Source: Terriglobales bacterium (GTDB lineage Bacteria; Acidobacteriota; Terriglobia; Terriglobales; Acidobacteriaceae). Taken from it: a DNA stretch of 64,000 nucleotides. Both the position numbers and the translations under genes were made by a program. Position 1 is the stretch's first letter. Every line of letters begins with the position of its first letter. The stretch is from contig DATMXP010000028.1 of the NCBI GenBank assembly GCA_035561515.1, positions 1 to 64,000 on the forward strand, in the 5' to 3' direction. Below, one piece after another: positions 36,144 through 45,075 of the stretch. Below the pieces are notes generated by a model, which searched no databases, had not been told where the DNA came from, and saw only the letters and a list, made by a program, of their open reading frames with translations.

Positions 36144-37417
36144 TGAAGATCGCTCGAAAGAGAATCGAATTCGGCGAGAACGAGCGCATGGCGTTCAGTT
36201 CGCTCCGTGAGCACAAGGTACGTTCGCTGCTGACGGTCTTCGGCGTCGTGATCGGTGTGACCGCCCTGGTCGTAGTCTCGTCCATTCTCGTCGGAGTCGA
36301 TAAAGATATGCGCGACTACCTGAGCGACTACGGCACCGAGACCCTCTTTATCTTCAAGTGGAATCCAGGTATCCACGTAGGCCGTATGAGCGCCGAGGAA
36401 CGGGCCCGCAAGCCGGTCACCTACGAAGACGCCATGGCGATCAAGGAAGAAGCCCCGCACATCAAGAATGTTGCCGTAGAGGTGTTTCCGCGCGTAACGC
36501 CTGGCCGTCCCTCACGAACGCCTCCTACCATCCGCTACAAGAACAACGAAGTGTACGGGATCGAGCACAGCGGCACGATTCCCTCTTACGAACAGGTCTA
36601 CAACACCCGCATGGCCGCCGGACGTTTCTTCAACGAAGCCGAAAACATGCACAGGGTTGATGTCGCGGTTCTCGGATACGACCTGAAGGAAGCGCTATTC
36701 GGACAGGAAGAGCCCATTGGCAAGCAGGTGCTGGTCGAAGGCGTAACCTACACCGTGGTCGGCATCATGGAGAAACGCAAGGGCACCCTGATGCACGACG
36801 ACTCGGCCGACAAGAACGTGCTTGTGCCTTACCAGACATATAAACGTCATCATCCGGCAGATGACGAGCACTTCATCGGCGCGCAGGCGTATCCGAATTC
36901 GAAAGCCGAAGCGGAAGATGAAGTCCGCGGAATCCTGCGCCGCCGCAGAAACGTCCCCTTCAGCAAGCCCGATAACTTCGGTGTCTCCAGCGCCGAACAA
37001 GTAGCCGACCAGTTCCGGCAGATCATGAGCGTCGTCGCCTTGCTGATCGTGGTCGTCAGCTCGATCGGGCTGCTCATCGGCGGCGTTGGCGTGATGAATA
37101 TCATGCTGATGTCCGTTACCGAACGCACCCGTGAGATTGGGGTACGCAAAGCCATCGGGGCGCGAAGACGAGACGTCATCCGCCAATTCCTGACCGAAGC
37201 TGTCGCCCTCACCGCAGCAGGCGGTGTAATCGGCATCATCATTGCCGTCTTCATCAGCCTGATTGTTCAGAAAGCCCTGAACTTCCCGTCTGCGATTCCA
37301 CCCTGGGCCATTGGCCTAGGAGTGGGCGTATCGATGGGTGTGGGTCTTTTCTTCGGAATGTACCCTGCTGTGAAAGCAGCAAGGCTCGATCCTGTGGAAG
37401 CGCTACGCTACGAGTAG
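36140..37417 (+). CDS. MacB-like ABC transporter permease (second of pair)
   Basis: 425 residues from ATG 36140 (another ATG follows at 36143); it overlaps the previous stop as ATGA. The frame is open further upstream inside the first permease but that part is not used. Same MacB layout: N-terminal membrane segment, periplasmic domain, and C-terminal segments around MSVTERTREIGVRKAIGARRRDV. It shares only family-level similarity with its partner. An ATPase must be supplied from elsewhere. Confidence 0.86.
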   Translation: MMKIARKRIEFGENERMAFSSLREHKVRSLLTVFGVVIGVTALVVVSSILVGVDKDMRDYLSDYGTETLFIFKWNPGIHVGRMSAEERARKPVTYEDAMAIKEEAPHIKNVAVEVFPRVTPGRPSRTPPTIRYKNNEVYGIEHSGTIPSYEQVYNTRMAAGRFFNEAENMHRVDVAVLGYDLKEALFGQEEPIGKQVLVEGVTYTVVGIMEKRKGTLMHDDSADKNVLVPYQTYKRHHPADDEHFIGAQAYPNSKAEAEDEVRGILRRRRNVPFSKPDNFGVSSAEQVADQFRQIMSVVALLIVVVSSIGLLIGGVGVMNIMLMSVTERTREIGVRKAIGARRRDVIRQFLTEAVALTAAGGVIGIIIAVFISLIVQKALNFPSAIPPWAIGLGVGVSMGVGLFFGMYPAVKAARLDPVEALRYE

Positions 37418-37487
37418 CGATTTCTTCCGGGTCCGTCCACATTCACGCGCGCGCCAAGTTTGTTATATTTTTGTGTACTCCTCTTTC

Positions 37488-38597
37488 ATGCGCACCCGCT
37501 ATGCCAACTGGATGTACTCGTGGGAGACCCGTCTCACCATGCGCGATACCAATCGCGTGGTGCGTCCCTTTGAATGGGGACTCGAGTGGACCCGGGATTT
37601 TCCCTATGTAAACGGCAACTATCCCGCCGAAGCAGCCGATATGGAGCGCTATTTCCATGCGCTCAACGAAAAGCTGGTGGCTCATAGCGACGAGTTCTTC
37701 TCGTACAAGCCGCCGGCTGACTATCGCGTGGAGCGCCGTCCAGCCATGCGCATGGGTACCGGACAGAACGCCCTGCCCGAACCGGACCAACCGGAAATCG
37801 CGGAATTTCTCCGTTTCACATCGCCGGTCCGAACGCCTTATCCCGAGAACGATCTCGTCAATGCCCGCTGGTTTCCGGCGAAGAACCCTAATAGCTGCGC
37901 GATGGTCGTAATGCCCCAGTGGAACTCCGACGCCTTCGGCCACAACGCTCTCTGCAAGATCTTCAACTGGTTCGGCATCTCGGCGCTGCGCCTCAGCAAG
38001 CCCTACCACGATGTCCGTAAGCCCGGCGAGATCGAGCGTGCCGACTACGCGGTTTCCGCTAACGTCGGCCGCACGCTCAGCGCCGCACGTCAGGCCGTCA
38101 TCGACGTCCGCTGCTGTCTCGACTGGCTCCAGCAGCAGGGCTACAAACGCTTCGGAGTTCTAGGCACCAGCCTCGGCTCCTGCTACGCCTTCATCGCCAG
38201 CGCCCACGACCAGCGCCTTGAAGTAAACGCCTTCAATCACGCCTCCACATATTTCGCCGACGTCGTCTGGACCGGCCAATCCACGCGACACATTCGGGAA
38301 GGAATCGAACACGCCATCTCGCTTGATAGCCTCCGTAAATCATGGCTGGCGATCAGCCCCATGGCGTATTTCGACAAGTTCGCCCGCTGGCCGAAGAAGT
38401 CCCTGATCGTGTACGCGAAATACGACCTCACCTTTCTGCCCGAATTCTCACAGCATGTCGTCGAGGAATTTCAGAAATGGAAACTCGATGCGAAGGTCGC
38501 AGTGCTTCCCTGCGGCCACTACACCACCGGCGAGACGCCCTACAAATACATGGACGCCTGGCATCTCGGACGTTTCGTGAAAAACGCGTTCCGCTAA
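37488..38597 (+). CDS. Alpha/beta hydrolase (ABHD18-like), substrate unknown
   Basis: 369 residues from ATG 37488; a GTG at 37473 is also in frame and neither has a clear ribosome site. The hydrolase triad candidates are Ser in GVLGTSLGSCYAF (about 225), Asp in VYAKYDLTF (about 308) and His in PCGHYTTGE (about 344). There is no signal peptide. The overall length and motif spacing resemble the ABHD18-like group, whose natural substrates are poorly known. Separated from the permeases by 70 bases. Confidence 0.72.
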   Translation: MRTRYANWMYSWETRLTMRDTNRVVRPFEWGLEWTRDFPYVNGNYPAEAADMERYFHALNEKLVAHSDEFFSYKPPADYRVERRPAMRMGTGQNALPEPDQPEIAEFLRFTSPVRTPYPENDLVNARWFPAKNPNSCAMVVMPQWNSDAFGHNALCKIFNWFGISALRLSKPYHDVRKPGEIERADYAVSANVGRTLSAARQAVIDVRCCLDWLQQQGYKRFGVLGTSLGSCYAFIASAHDQRLEVNAFNHASTYFADVVWTGQSTRHIREGIEHAISLDSLRKSWLAISPMAYFDKFARWPKKSLIVYAKYDLTFLPEFSQHVVEEFQKWKLDAKVAVLPCGHYTTGETPYKYMDAWHLGRFVKNAFR

Positions 38598-38715
38598 GTG
38601 TCGCAATTCGCGCCGCTACTCTCGAATTGCGTTGAGCCAGCTTACGTTTTTGTCTAGCTTGGTGGCAGGCAAAAGCAGAAATTCCCTCCCCTCGTTTCTC
38701 CTGCCAGCAATGGAA

Positions 38716-38743
38716 AGGCGCGCTGTCTCATGACAACGCGCCT
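38716..38743. terminator. Hairpin between convergent hydrolase and hydratase genes
   Basis: Stem AGGCGCG/CGCGCCT extended by TGTC/GACA across a C-A mismatch, loop of four bases. It lies between two convergent stops, so may terminate both. Confidence 0.55.
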
Positions 38744-38766
38744 CATTTGTCTCTGGACCATCGGTC

Positions 38767-39564
38767 CTACTTGTTCTTCCAGACGGGCTTTCTCTTCTCC
38801 AGAACGGCCCTCAACCCTTCCTGTGCATCCTCCAGGTCCATGAGTTGGTTCAAGTAGATATCGTGCGACCGCCTGATCGCCTCATTCAGCGGCATGCCCA
38901 TGGTCGAACCGATCACCTTTTTGGTCATCTCCAGTACCGGGGCACTGATCTCGCCGATCCTCCCCAGCACCTCCTGCACCGTTTTGGCCAGTTCCGCCTC
39001 GGGCACCATTTTGTTGATAAGCCCGACCTGGAGTGCTTCGTCAGCCGACATAGGCTGTCCGGTCAGAATCAACTCATACGTCTTCTTCGGGCCGATCAGC
39101 TGCGGCAGCATGATGGCGGCGAAGGGCGGAAACACACCCATCTTCACTTCCGGCTGGGCGAAGCGTGCGTTCGGGGTCGCAATGATCATGTCGCCGAAGG
39201 CCACCAGTTCCGACCCGGCGCCGATTGCCTGCCCGTTGACCACGACGATCAACGGCTTGGAAATCTCCGACACCGCCTGGAAAACTCGCGTAAATGCATC
39301 CAGGGTCTGAAAAACCCTCTCCGGCCTTGAATCCTCCAGCGAAATCCCGGCCGAAAACATCTTCTGGTTCGAATCCAGCATGATGCACTTGATGTCGCCG
39401 CGGCCGTTCAGGCTCTCGATCGCCTCCGCCAGTTCCGTCATCATAGGCACGGTTAGCACGTTGTACGGCGGGTGGTTCATGGTGATATGCGCCACAAACG
39501 TGGACGTGTCGAACACAATGAACTTGAAGCTCTTCCCTGCCGCTGTCGAACTGGCAGACGCCAT
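38767..39564 (-). CDS. Enoyl-CoA hydratase/isomerase family protein
   Basis: 265 residues from ATG 39564, chosen over an upstream start because GGAGGG sits seven bases before it. Crotonase fold: oxyanion segment KMFSAGISLED, and GAGSELVAFGDM plus QPEVKMGVFPP in the active-site zone; the first acid is Glu in GAGSELV and the second Glu in PEVKM. It differs from the crotonase at 33017 and its N-terminus (MNHPPYNVLTVPMMTELAEA) recalls dienoyl-CoA hydratases of aromatic degradation, a weak hint only. Divergent from the tricarboxylate cluster. Confidence 0.82.
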   Translation of the reverse strand: MASASSTAAGKSFKFIVFDTSTFVAHITMNHPPYNVLTVPMMTELAEAIESLNGRGDIKCIMLDSNQKMFSAGISLEDSRPERVFQTLDAFTRVFQAVSEISKPLIVVVNGQAIGAGSELVAFGDMIIATPNARFAQPEVKMGVFPPFAAIMLPQLIGPKKTYELILTGQPMSADEALQVGLINKMVPEAELAKTVQEVLGRIGEISAPVLEMTKKVIGSTMGMPLNEAIRRSHDIYLNQLMDLEDAQEGLRAVLEKRKPVWKNK

Positions 39565-39753
39565 TAAGCCCTCCGATTGAACCCACAGGAATGCGAGCGC
39601 ATTATCGAATAAGTGCGCCATTCGGGGCAAGCATTGGAACACCTTACGAACGGTGTTGGCCGGAATGTTTGTCCTGCCAGACCGGTTGTGATGTCCGTCA
39701 TGGCGGGGTGTTTGGTGCCATCGTAGCCTAGCTGGTTAGTCGGAGGCGTGTGC

Positions 39754-40296
39754 ATGCACGAGGCCGTACACCGGCTTTGGCCGGAACTGGATTGGATTTC
39801 CAATCCCGACCTGCGCGAGAAGACTGCTCGCACCTGGGAGCGGGCTTTGGAACTGAGCCCACTGAAACCCGAAGACCTGGAACGTATCCCGTTCACCTTG
39901 TTGGTTGCGAACTGCCCCACCACTTTCATGGAGCACAAACGGTGCGTGGTACACATCGCCCGTAAGGCCGCCGAGTCCATGAAGGAATTCATGGGCAATG
40001 CCTTGCCAATCTGTACCGATACAGTGATCGCAGGTGCCATCCTCGCCGACGTCGGCAAGCTCCTCGAGTACGAAACCGTCGACGGCAAAGCCAAACAGAG
40101 TAAACGCGGCGAGATGCTCCGCCACCCATTCACCGGCGTCGCCCTGGCGATGGAATGCGGAGTGCCCGACGAAGTCTGCCACATCATCGCCGCTCACGCC
40201 GCCGAAGGAGACCTGGTGAAACGCACGACCGAGGCGTACATCGTGCATCACGCTGACTTCATGTCGTTTCTGCCGTTCAAGAATCTAGGTAAGTAG
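39754..40296 (+). CDS. HD-domain-like protein lacking the HD His
   Basis: 180 residues from ATG 39754, with GGAGG just upstream. The fold of metal-dependent HD phosphohydrolases is suggested by His61 (MEHKRCVVHI), the segment AGAILADVGKLLEY, RHPFTG and IIAAH...HHADF. However the signature His-Asp is Ala98-Asp99, so the metal site is incomplete or rearranged and catalysis is doubtful. It opens the six-gene plus-strand cluster, 27 bases before the PrpD-type gene. Role unknown; perhaps regulatory or a divergent hydrolase. Confidence 0.65.
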   Translation: MHEAVHRLWPELDWISNPDLREKTARTWERALELSPLKPEDLERIPFTLLVANCPTTFMEHKRCVVHIARKAAESMKEFMGNALPICTDTVIAGAILADVGKLLEYETVDGKAKQSKRGEMLRHPFTGVALAMECGVPDEVCHIIAAHAAEGDLVKRTTEAYIVHHADFMSFLPFKNLGK

Positions 40297-40323
40297 AACG
40301 AGTTCAAAGAAAAAGGACGACGT

Positions 40324-41745
40324 ATGACCACTGCCACCACGGCTTCCCCTGCTGCGAAACCAGTCACGAAGAAAGAAACGATTTCTGCCGTCATGGCTAA
40401 ATGGACGGCCGGCCTGAAGTTCGAACATCTCTCCCAGGACGCCGTCTATCAGGCCAAGCGCTACCTGCTCGACTCGGCCGGCTGTGCGCTCGGCGGATAC
40501 CAGCAACACGATGTCGTCATCGCCCTCGACGTCCTCCGCGAAATCGCAGGACACGGCAAGTGCACCCTCATCGGATCGGGCGAAACGATGGACGCCGTCT
40601 CGGCCTCGCTCGCCAACGCCCTGATGATCCGCTGCATGGATTACAACGACATCTACTGGAAGCAGGACCCATCGCACCCGTCCGACATCTTCCCCGCCGC
40701 GATGGCCGCATGCGAGCGCATGGGTAGCGACGGCCGCGAACTCATCGTCGGCTTCGTCCTCGGACACGAGTTCGAACAGCGCTTCTGCGAAGCAGCCTTC
40801 CCGGGCATCCGCGAGCGCGGATGGCACCATGCCACGTTGACCGCATTCGTTTCCCCAATCGTCGCCGGACGCGCACTGAAGCTCTCGTGGGAGCAAATTC
40901 AGCACGCCATCGGTATCTCGGCCTCACGTCATTGCACCCTCGGCGCAGTCACCGCCGGCAAGCTCACAATGATGAAGAACACCGTGGATCCGATGGCCAC
41001 GCAGTCGGGCATGTTCGCCGCCTTGCTTGCCGAAAAAGGCTATAGCGGCCCCGAGCACGTCATCGACGGCAAAGAAGGCCTCACCCACTGCTTCGGTCCT
41101 GAGTGGAAGCTGAACATCCTGACCGACGGTCTGGGCGAAGGTTGGCGCATCACCGATTGCTCCATGAAGGCATTCCCCACGGAAGCCCTCACCCACACGC
41201 CCATTTCGGCCGTCCTGGCCATAGTCAAAGACAACAACCTCAAGCCGGAACAGGTGAAGGAGGTCCACGTTCGCACCACCGCCCGTGGCGCCGATATCCT
41301 CAGTGACCCGAGCAAGTACGATCCGCACACGAAGGAAACAGCCGACCACTCGTTGCCCTACGTGATTGCCGCGGCAGTCGCCGAGCGTCAGGTAACGCCC
41401 CTGCAATTCACGATGGGCAAGATCATGGACCCAACGATCCGCGCACAACTGAAGAAAGTGGTTGTCGTCGCAGATCCCGAAATCGAGAAGGTCTTCCCGG
41501 CATTGCAGCGCGTCGTGGTGAAGATCACCACCACGGACGGACGCACGTTTGAGAAGCAACTCGATTATCCGAAAGGCGATCCGCGCAATCCGCTGACCGA
41601 CCGAGAAATTGAAGAAAAGTTCGAAGCACTCGCTGATCCGGTCATGACCAAATCCGCACAGCAGAAGCTGAAAGACGCCGTGTGGAGCCTGGAGAAATGC
41701 GATTCCGTAAGTGCATTGATGAAGTTGATGAAAGCAGACAAATAA
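40324..41745 (+). CDS. MmgE/PrpD-family dehydratase
   Basis: 473 residues, normal length. The family includes 2-methylcitrate dehydratase and itaconate/aconitate-related decarboxylases. Typical blocks are seen: AKRYLLDSAGCALGG, an AMIRCMDYNDIYW segment with the conserved Asp-Tyr-Asp, and the His-containing GWHHATLTAF. Residues about 270-340 hold the C-terminal lid. Substrate cannot be told from sequence; a tricarboxylic acid is likely from context, since an aconitase-type hydratase gene follows 72 bases later. Confidence 0.85.
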   Translation: MTTATTASPAAKPVTKKETISAVMAKWTAGLKFEHLSQDAVYQAKRYLLDSAGCALGGYQQHDVVIALDVLREIAGHGKCTLIGSGETMDAVSASLANALMIRCMDYNDIYWKQDPSHPSDIFPAAMAACERMGSDGRELIVGFVLGHEFEQRFCEAAFPGIRERGWHHATLTAFVSPIVAGRALKLSWEQIQHAIGISASRHCTLGAVTAGKLTMMKNTVDPMATQSGMFAALLAEKGYSGPEHVIDGKEGLTHCFGPEWKLNILTDGLGEGWRITDCSMKAFPTEALTHTPISAVLAIVKDNNLKPEQVKEVHVRTTARGADILSDPSKYDPHTKETADHSLPYVIAAAVAERQVTPLQFTMGKIMDPTIRAQLKKVVVVADPEIEKVFPALQRVVVKITTTDGRTFEKQLDYPKGDPRNPLTDREIEEKFEALADPVMTKSAQQKLKDAVWSLEKCDSVSALMKLMKADK

Positions 41746-41817
41746 CACGCAGCACCGGCGACTCGCCGGCTCTCGGTGCGGGCGATTTGCCGCACCAGAT
41801 CAGTACCGAGGTGAATC

Positions 41818-43755
41818 ATGGGCCAGACAATCGTAGAGAAAATAGCACTTGCTTACATGACGGAAGGGCCATCGCGTCCGCTGCGCGCGGGCGACTTCGT
41901 CTCCATCAAGCCGCGCCATATCATGACGCACGACAACACCTCGGCAGTGATCAAGAAGTTCAAGTCCATCGGCGCAAAACGTGTCTTCAACCACCAGCAG
42001 CCGGTGTTCGCTCTTGATCACGACATCCAGAACCAGTCTGAAGACAACCTCAAGAAGTACGCCGCGATCGAGGCCTTCGCACGCGAGCACCACATCGATT
42101 TCTATCCGGCGGGAACCGGCATCGGCCATCAGATCATGATGGAGCGCGGCTACGTCGTACCCGGTTCTTTCGTTGTCGCCAGCGACTCGCACTCCAACAT
42201 GTACGGCGCCCTCGGCGCGATCGGCACGCCGGTTGTTCGCACCGACGCCGCCGCAATCTGGGCAACCGGCGAATTCTGGTGGCAGATACCACGCACCGTC
42301 CAAGTGGAACTCAAGGGCGAGTTGCAGAAGGGCGTAAGCGGCAAGGACGTAATCATCGCCCTCTGCGGTCTCTATAACAAAGAAGAGGTCTTGAACGCCG
42401 CCGTCGAATTCCGTGGGCACGGAGTCGCGTCGCTCTCCATGGACGCGCGCATGAGCATCGCCAACATGACCACCGAATGGGGAGCGCTCGTTGGCTGGTT
42501 CCCGTGCGACCAGGCGACTATTGCCTACATGCGGCAGGTTCGCGACCGTCTCAAAGCCGAGGGTAATCAGCGCGTCACCGACGATGACATCGAACATTGG
42601 GTCTGCTGTGCTTTGCGCCCCGACGTGGACGCCACCTACTCCTCTTACATCACTCTTGACCTCAGCGAAGTCACGCCGCACGTGAGCGGTCCAGACACGG
42701 TGCAGGTGATGGCCTCTCTCGCCGAGATCCAGCCGAAGAAGATCCCGGTCAATAAGGCGTATTTGATCTCCTGCGTGAACTCGCGCCTGGAAGACCTCGA
42801 AGCCGCCGCGCGCGTCCTCGAGGGCAAGAAGATTTCGCCATCCGTGAAGTTCTACCTCGGAGCAGCCTCCAAAACCGTGCAGGCCGAAGCCGAGCGTCGT
42901 GGTGTATGGAAAACCATTGTTGACGCCGGAGCCATCGCGCTGCCTCCGAGTTGCGGCCCGTGCATCGGACTGGGAACCGGACTGCTTGAATCGGGCGAGA
43001 TCGGAATCTCGGCCACCAATCGCAACTTCAAGGGACGCATGGGCGCCAAAGATGCACAGTGCTACCTGGCATCGCCCGAAGTCGTAGCCGCTTCCGCAGT
43101 CGCCGGATACATTACGACAGGAAACGGTACCGCTGCGAAACCACTCACTCGCGATTACGCTCTAGCCGATCTTCCCGAAGTTGCTCCGGAAAAGGTCAGC
43201 ATCATTCAGGGCTTCCCTGAGCGCGTGAAAGGGCGTCTGGTCTTCCTGCCGAAAGACAACCTGAATACCGACGGCATCTACGCCGGCGCTTATACCTATC
43301 GCGAAGACATGACGACCGAAATGATGGCAAAGGTCATCTTCGACAACTACGACGCCTCGCTGCCCTCGCGTGTACAGAAAGGCGATGTTGTCGTAGGCGG
43401 ATTCAATTTCGGAACCGGATCGAGTCGCGAACAGGCCGTCACCGCGCTCAAAGCCGCAGGCATTCCGCTCGTCATCGCCGGGTCGTTCTCGCAAACGTAT
43501 CTGCGTAACGCGTTTAACAACGGCTTCCTCTGTATCGAGGTGCCCGAACTCGTGAAGAAATTAAAGGCAGTATTCACCGGGACGGAGAAGTCCTTCATCC
43601 CCGGCGACGAGATCGAAGTGGATTTCACCAGCGGAACCGTTACTTTTCGCGGCACAAAGTACACCTTCCCAGCGATGGGTAGCGTGCCGCAACGTTTGGT
43701 CGTCGCAGGTGGAGTGGAGAATCTGGTGTCCAAGAGATTGGGAATTTCGAAATAG
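41818..43755 (+). CDS. Fused aconitase-family hydratase, homoaconitase-like
   Basis: 645 residues: a LeuC-type large domain (about 1-430) joined to a LeuD-type swivel domain (about 455-645). Fe-S ligands are in ISCVNSRLED and PPSCGPCIGLG; the swivel substrate loop is FNFGTGSSREQA. The blocks GTPVVRTDAAAIWATGEFWWQIP and ANMTTEWGALVGWFP are, from memory, closer to fungal-type homoaconitase than to aconitase A. It should move a hydroxyl in a tricarboxylic acid, but citrate, homocitrate and methylcitrate all remain possible. GAGGTG ribosome site precedes the ATG. Confidence 0.85.
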   Translation: MGQTIVEKIALAYMTEGPSRPLRAGDFVSIKPRHIMTHDNTSAVIKKFKSIGAKRVFNHQQPVFALDHDIQNQSEDNLKKYAAIEAFAREHHIDFYPAGTGIGHQIMMERGYVVPGSFVVASDSHSNMYGALGAIGTPVVRTDAAAIWATGEFWWQIPRTVQVELKGELQKGVSGKDVIIALCGLYNKEEVLNAAVEFRGHGVASLSMDARMSIANMTTEWGALVGWFPCDQATIAYMRQVRDRLKAEGNQRVTDDDIEHWVCCALRPDVDATYSSYITLDLSEVTPHVSGPDTVQVMASLAEIQPKKIPVNKAYLISCVNSRLEDLEAAARVLEGKKISPSVKFYLGAASKTVQAEAERRGVWKTIVDAGAIALPPSCGPCIGLGTGLLESGEIGISATNRNFKGRMGAKDAQCYLASPEVVAASAVAGYITTGNGTAAKPLTRDYALADLPEVAPEKVSIIQGFPERVKGRLVFLPKDNLNTDGIYAGAYTYREDMTTEMMAKVIFDNYDASLPSRVQKGDVVVGGFNFGTGSSREQAVTALKAAGIPLVIAGSFSQTYLRNAFNNGFLCIEVPELVKKLKAVFTGTEKSFIPGDEIEVDFTSGTVTFRGTKYTFPAMGSVPQRLVVAGGVENLVSKRLGISK

Positions 43756-43836
43756 CACGGGTTGTCAACAATCGTGCCGCGCGATGACCCGATGGCCCGA
43801 TGACTCGATCACCCGATTAGTTTGACAGGAGAGATT

Positions 43837-45063
43837 ATGAGCAAGAGAACGGTGATTACGATGCCCGGCGACGGCATCGGAAATCAGGTACTGCCCGAAG
43901 CGATTCGCGTTTTGAATGCGGTTGGCTTTGAAGCGAACTATATCCACGCGGACATCGGATGGGAAATTTGGTGCAACGAAGGCAATGCCCTTCCCGAACG
44001 CACCATCAAACTGCTCGCCGAGCACAAACTCGGACTGTTCGGCGCCATCACTTCAAAGCCTAAGAAAGCGGCCGACGCGGAACTCAAGCCCGAACTGCGC
44101 GATAAGGGTTTCAGCTATTTCAGCCCAATCGTGACCATGCGGCAGAAGTTCAATCTCGACATCTGCATGCGTCCGTGCATCGGATTTCCAGGCAATCCGC
44201 TGAACTTCATCCGCAAGAAACCGCAGGGAGGATTCGAAGAACCGCAAGTCAATGTAGTTGTCTTCCGCCAGAACACCGAAGGACTTTACGCCGGTGTCGA
44301 ATGGTCGAATCCTTCGGCGCAGGTGCGCGATGCGCTCGCCACTCACTCGAAGTTCAAGCCATTCTCTTCCGTCAAAGGCGAGGACCTGGCGATCTCCGTC
44401 CGCATCATTACCCGCGCAGCGGCCGAGCGCATTTGCCGCGCGGCATTCGAGTACGCCAAGAAGTTCGGCTACAAGAATGTGACTATCTGCGAGAAACCGA
44501 ATGTGCTTCGCGAAACCAGCGGACTGATGGAAGAAGTCGCGAAGCAGGTCGCGAAGGACTATCCGAATATTCCGCTGTGGTCCACCAACATCGACGCGCA
44601 GTGCATGTGGCTCACCAAGAATCCGGAAGACTATGGAGTCATCGTGGCGTCGAATCTATTCGGGGACGTCATCTCTGACGCATTCGCAGGCCTGATCGGC
44701 GGACTTGGGTTTGCCGCTTCCGGAAACATCGGACAGGAAGTTGCCGTCTTCGAACCAACACACGGATCTGCTCCGAAGTACGCCGAGCTCAATCCTCCGA
44801 TCGTGAATCCGATTGCGATGATCCTCTCGGCAGCGATGATGCTCGACCACGTCGGCGAGACCGCAAAAGCCGGCATGATCCGCACGGCAATCGCAGGCGT
44901 TGTTGCGGAAGGGAAAGTCCGCACCTACGACATGATGCGGATTCCCGGCGGGGCAAAGTCGATCTCGCAAGGCGCAGCTTCAACCACACAGATGACCGAC
45001 GCGATCCTGCACGAACTGGAGAAAGTTCAAGCGCGGGAGTTGGTGGCGTCAGCAACCAAGTAA
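43837..45063 (+). CDS. Isocitrate dehydrogenase-like beta-decarboxylating dehydrogenase
   Basis: 408 residues from ATG 43837 (AGGAGA upstream). Family signs: MPGDGIGNQV, FRQNTEGLYAGVEW, and the metal Asp block NLFGDVISDAFAG. Arg102 and Arg112 match the substrate Arg of Icd, Ser96 matches its phosphorylatable Ser, but the next loop position is Ile98 where Icd has Asn (SPI instead of SLN). The coenzyme loop APKYAELNP has Lys-Tyr, which marks NADP use, unlike the NAD-type loop of LeuB here. Substrate may be isocitrate or a homologue. Confidence 0.83.
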   Translation: MSKRTVITMPGDGIGNQVLPEAIRVLNAVGFEANYIHADIGWEIWCNEGNALPERTIKLLAEHKLGLFGAITSKPKKAADAELKPELRDKGFSYFSPIVTMRQKFNLDICMRPCIGFPGNPLNFIRKKPQGGFEEPQVNVVVFRQNTEGLYAGVEWSNPSAQVRDALATHSKFKPFSSVKGEDLAISVRIITRAAAERICRAAFEYAKKFGYKNVTICEKPNVLRETSGLMEEVAKQVAKDYPNIPLWSTNIDAQCMWLTKNPEDYGVIVASNLFGDVISDAFAGLIGGLGFAASGNIGQEVAVFEPTHGSAPKYAELNPPIVNPIAMILSAAMMLDHVGETAKAGMIRTAIAGVVAEGKVRTYDMMRIPGGAKSISQGAASTTQMTDAILHELEKVQARELVASATK

Positions 45064-45075
45064 GGACGTAGAGCA

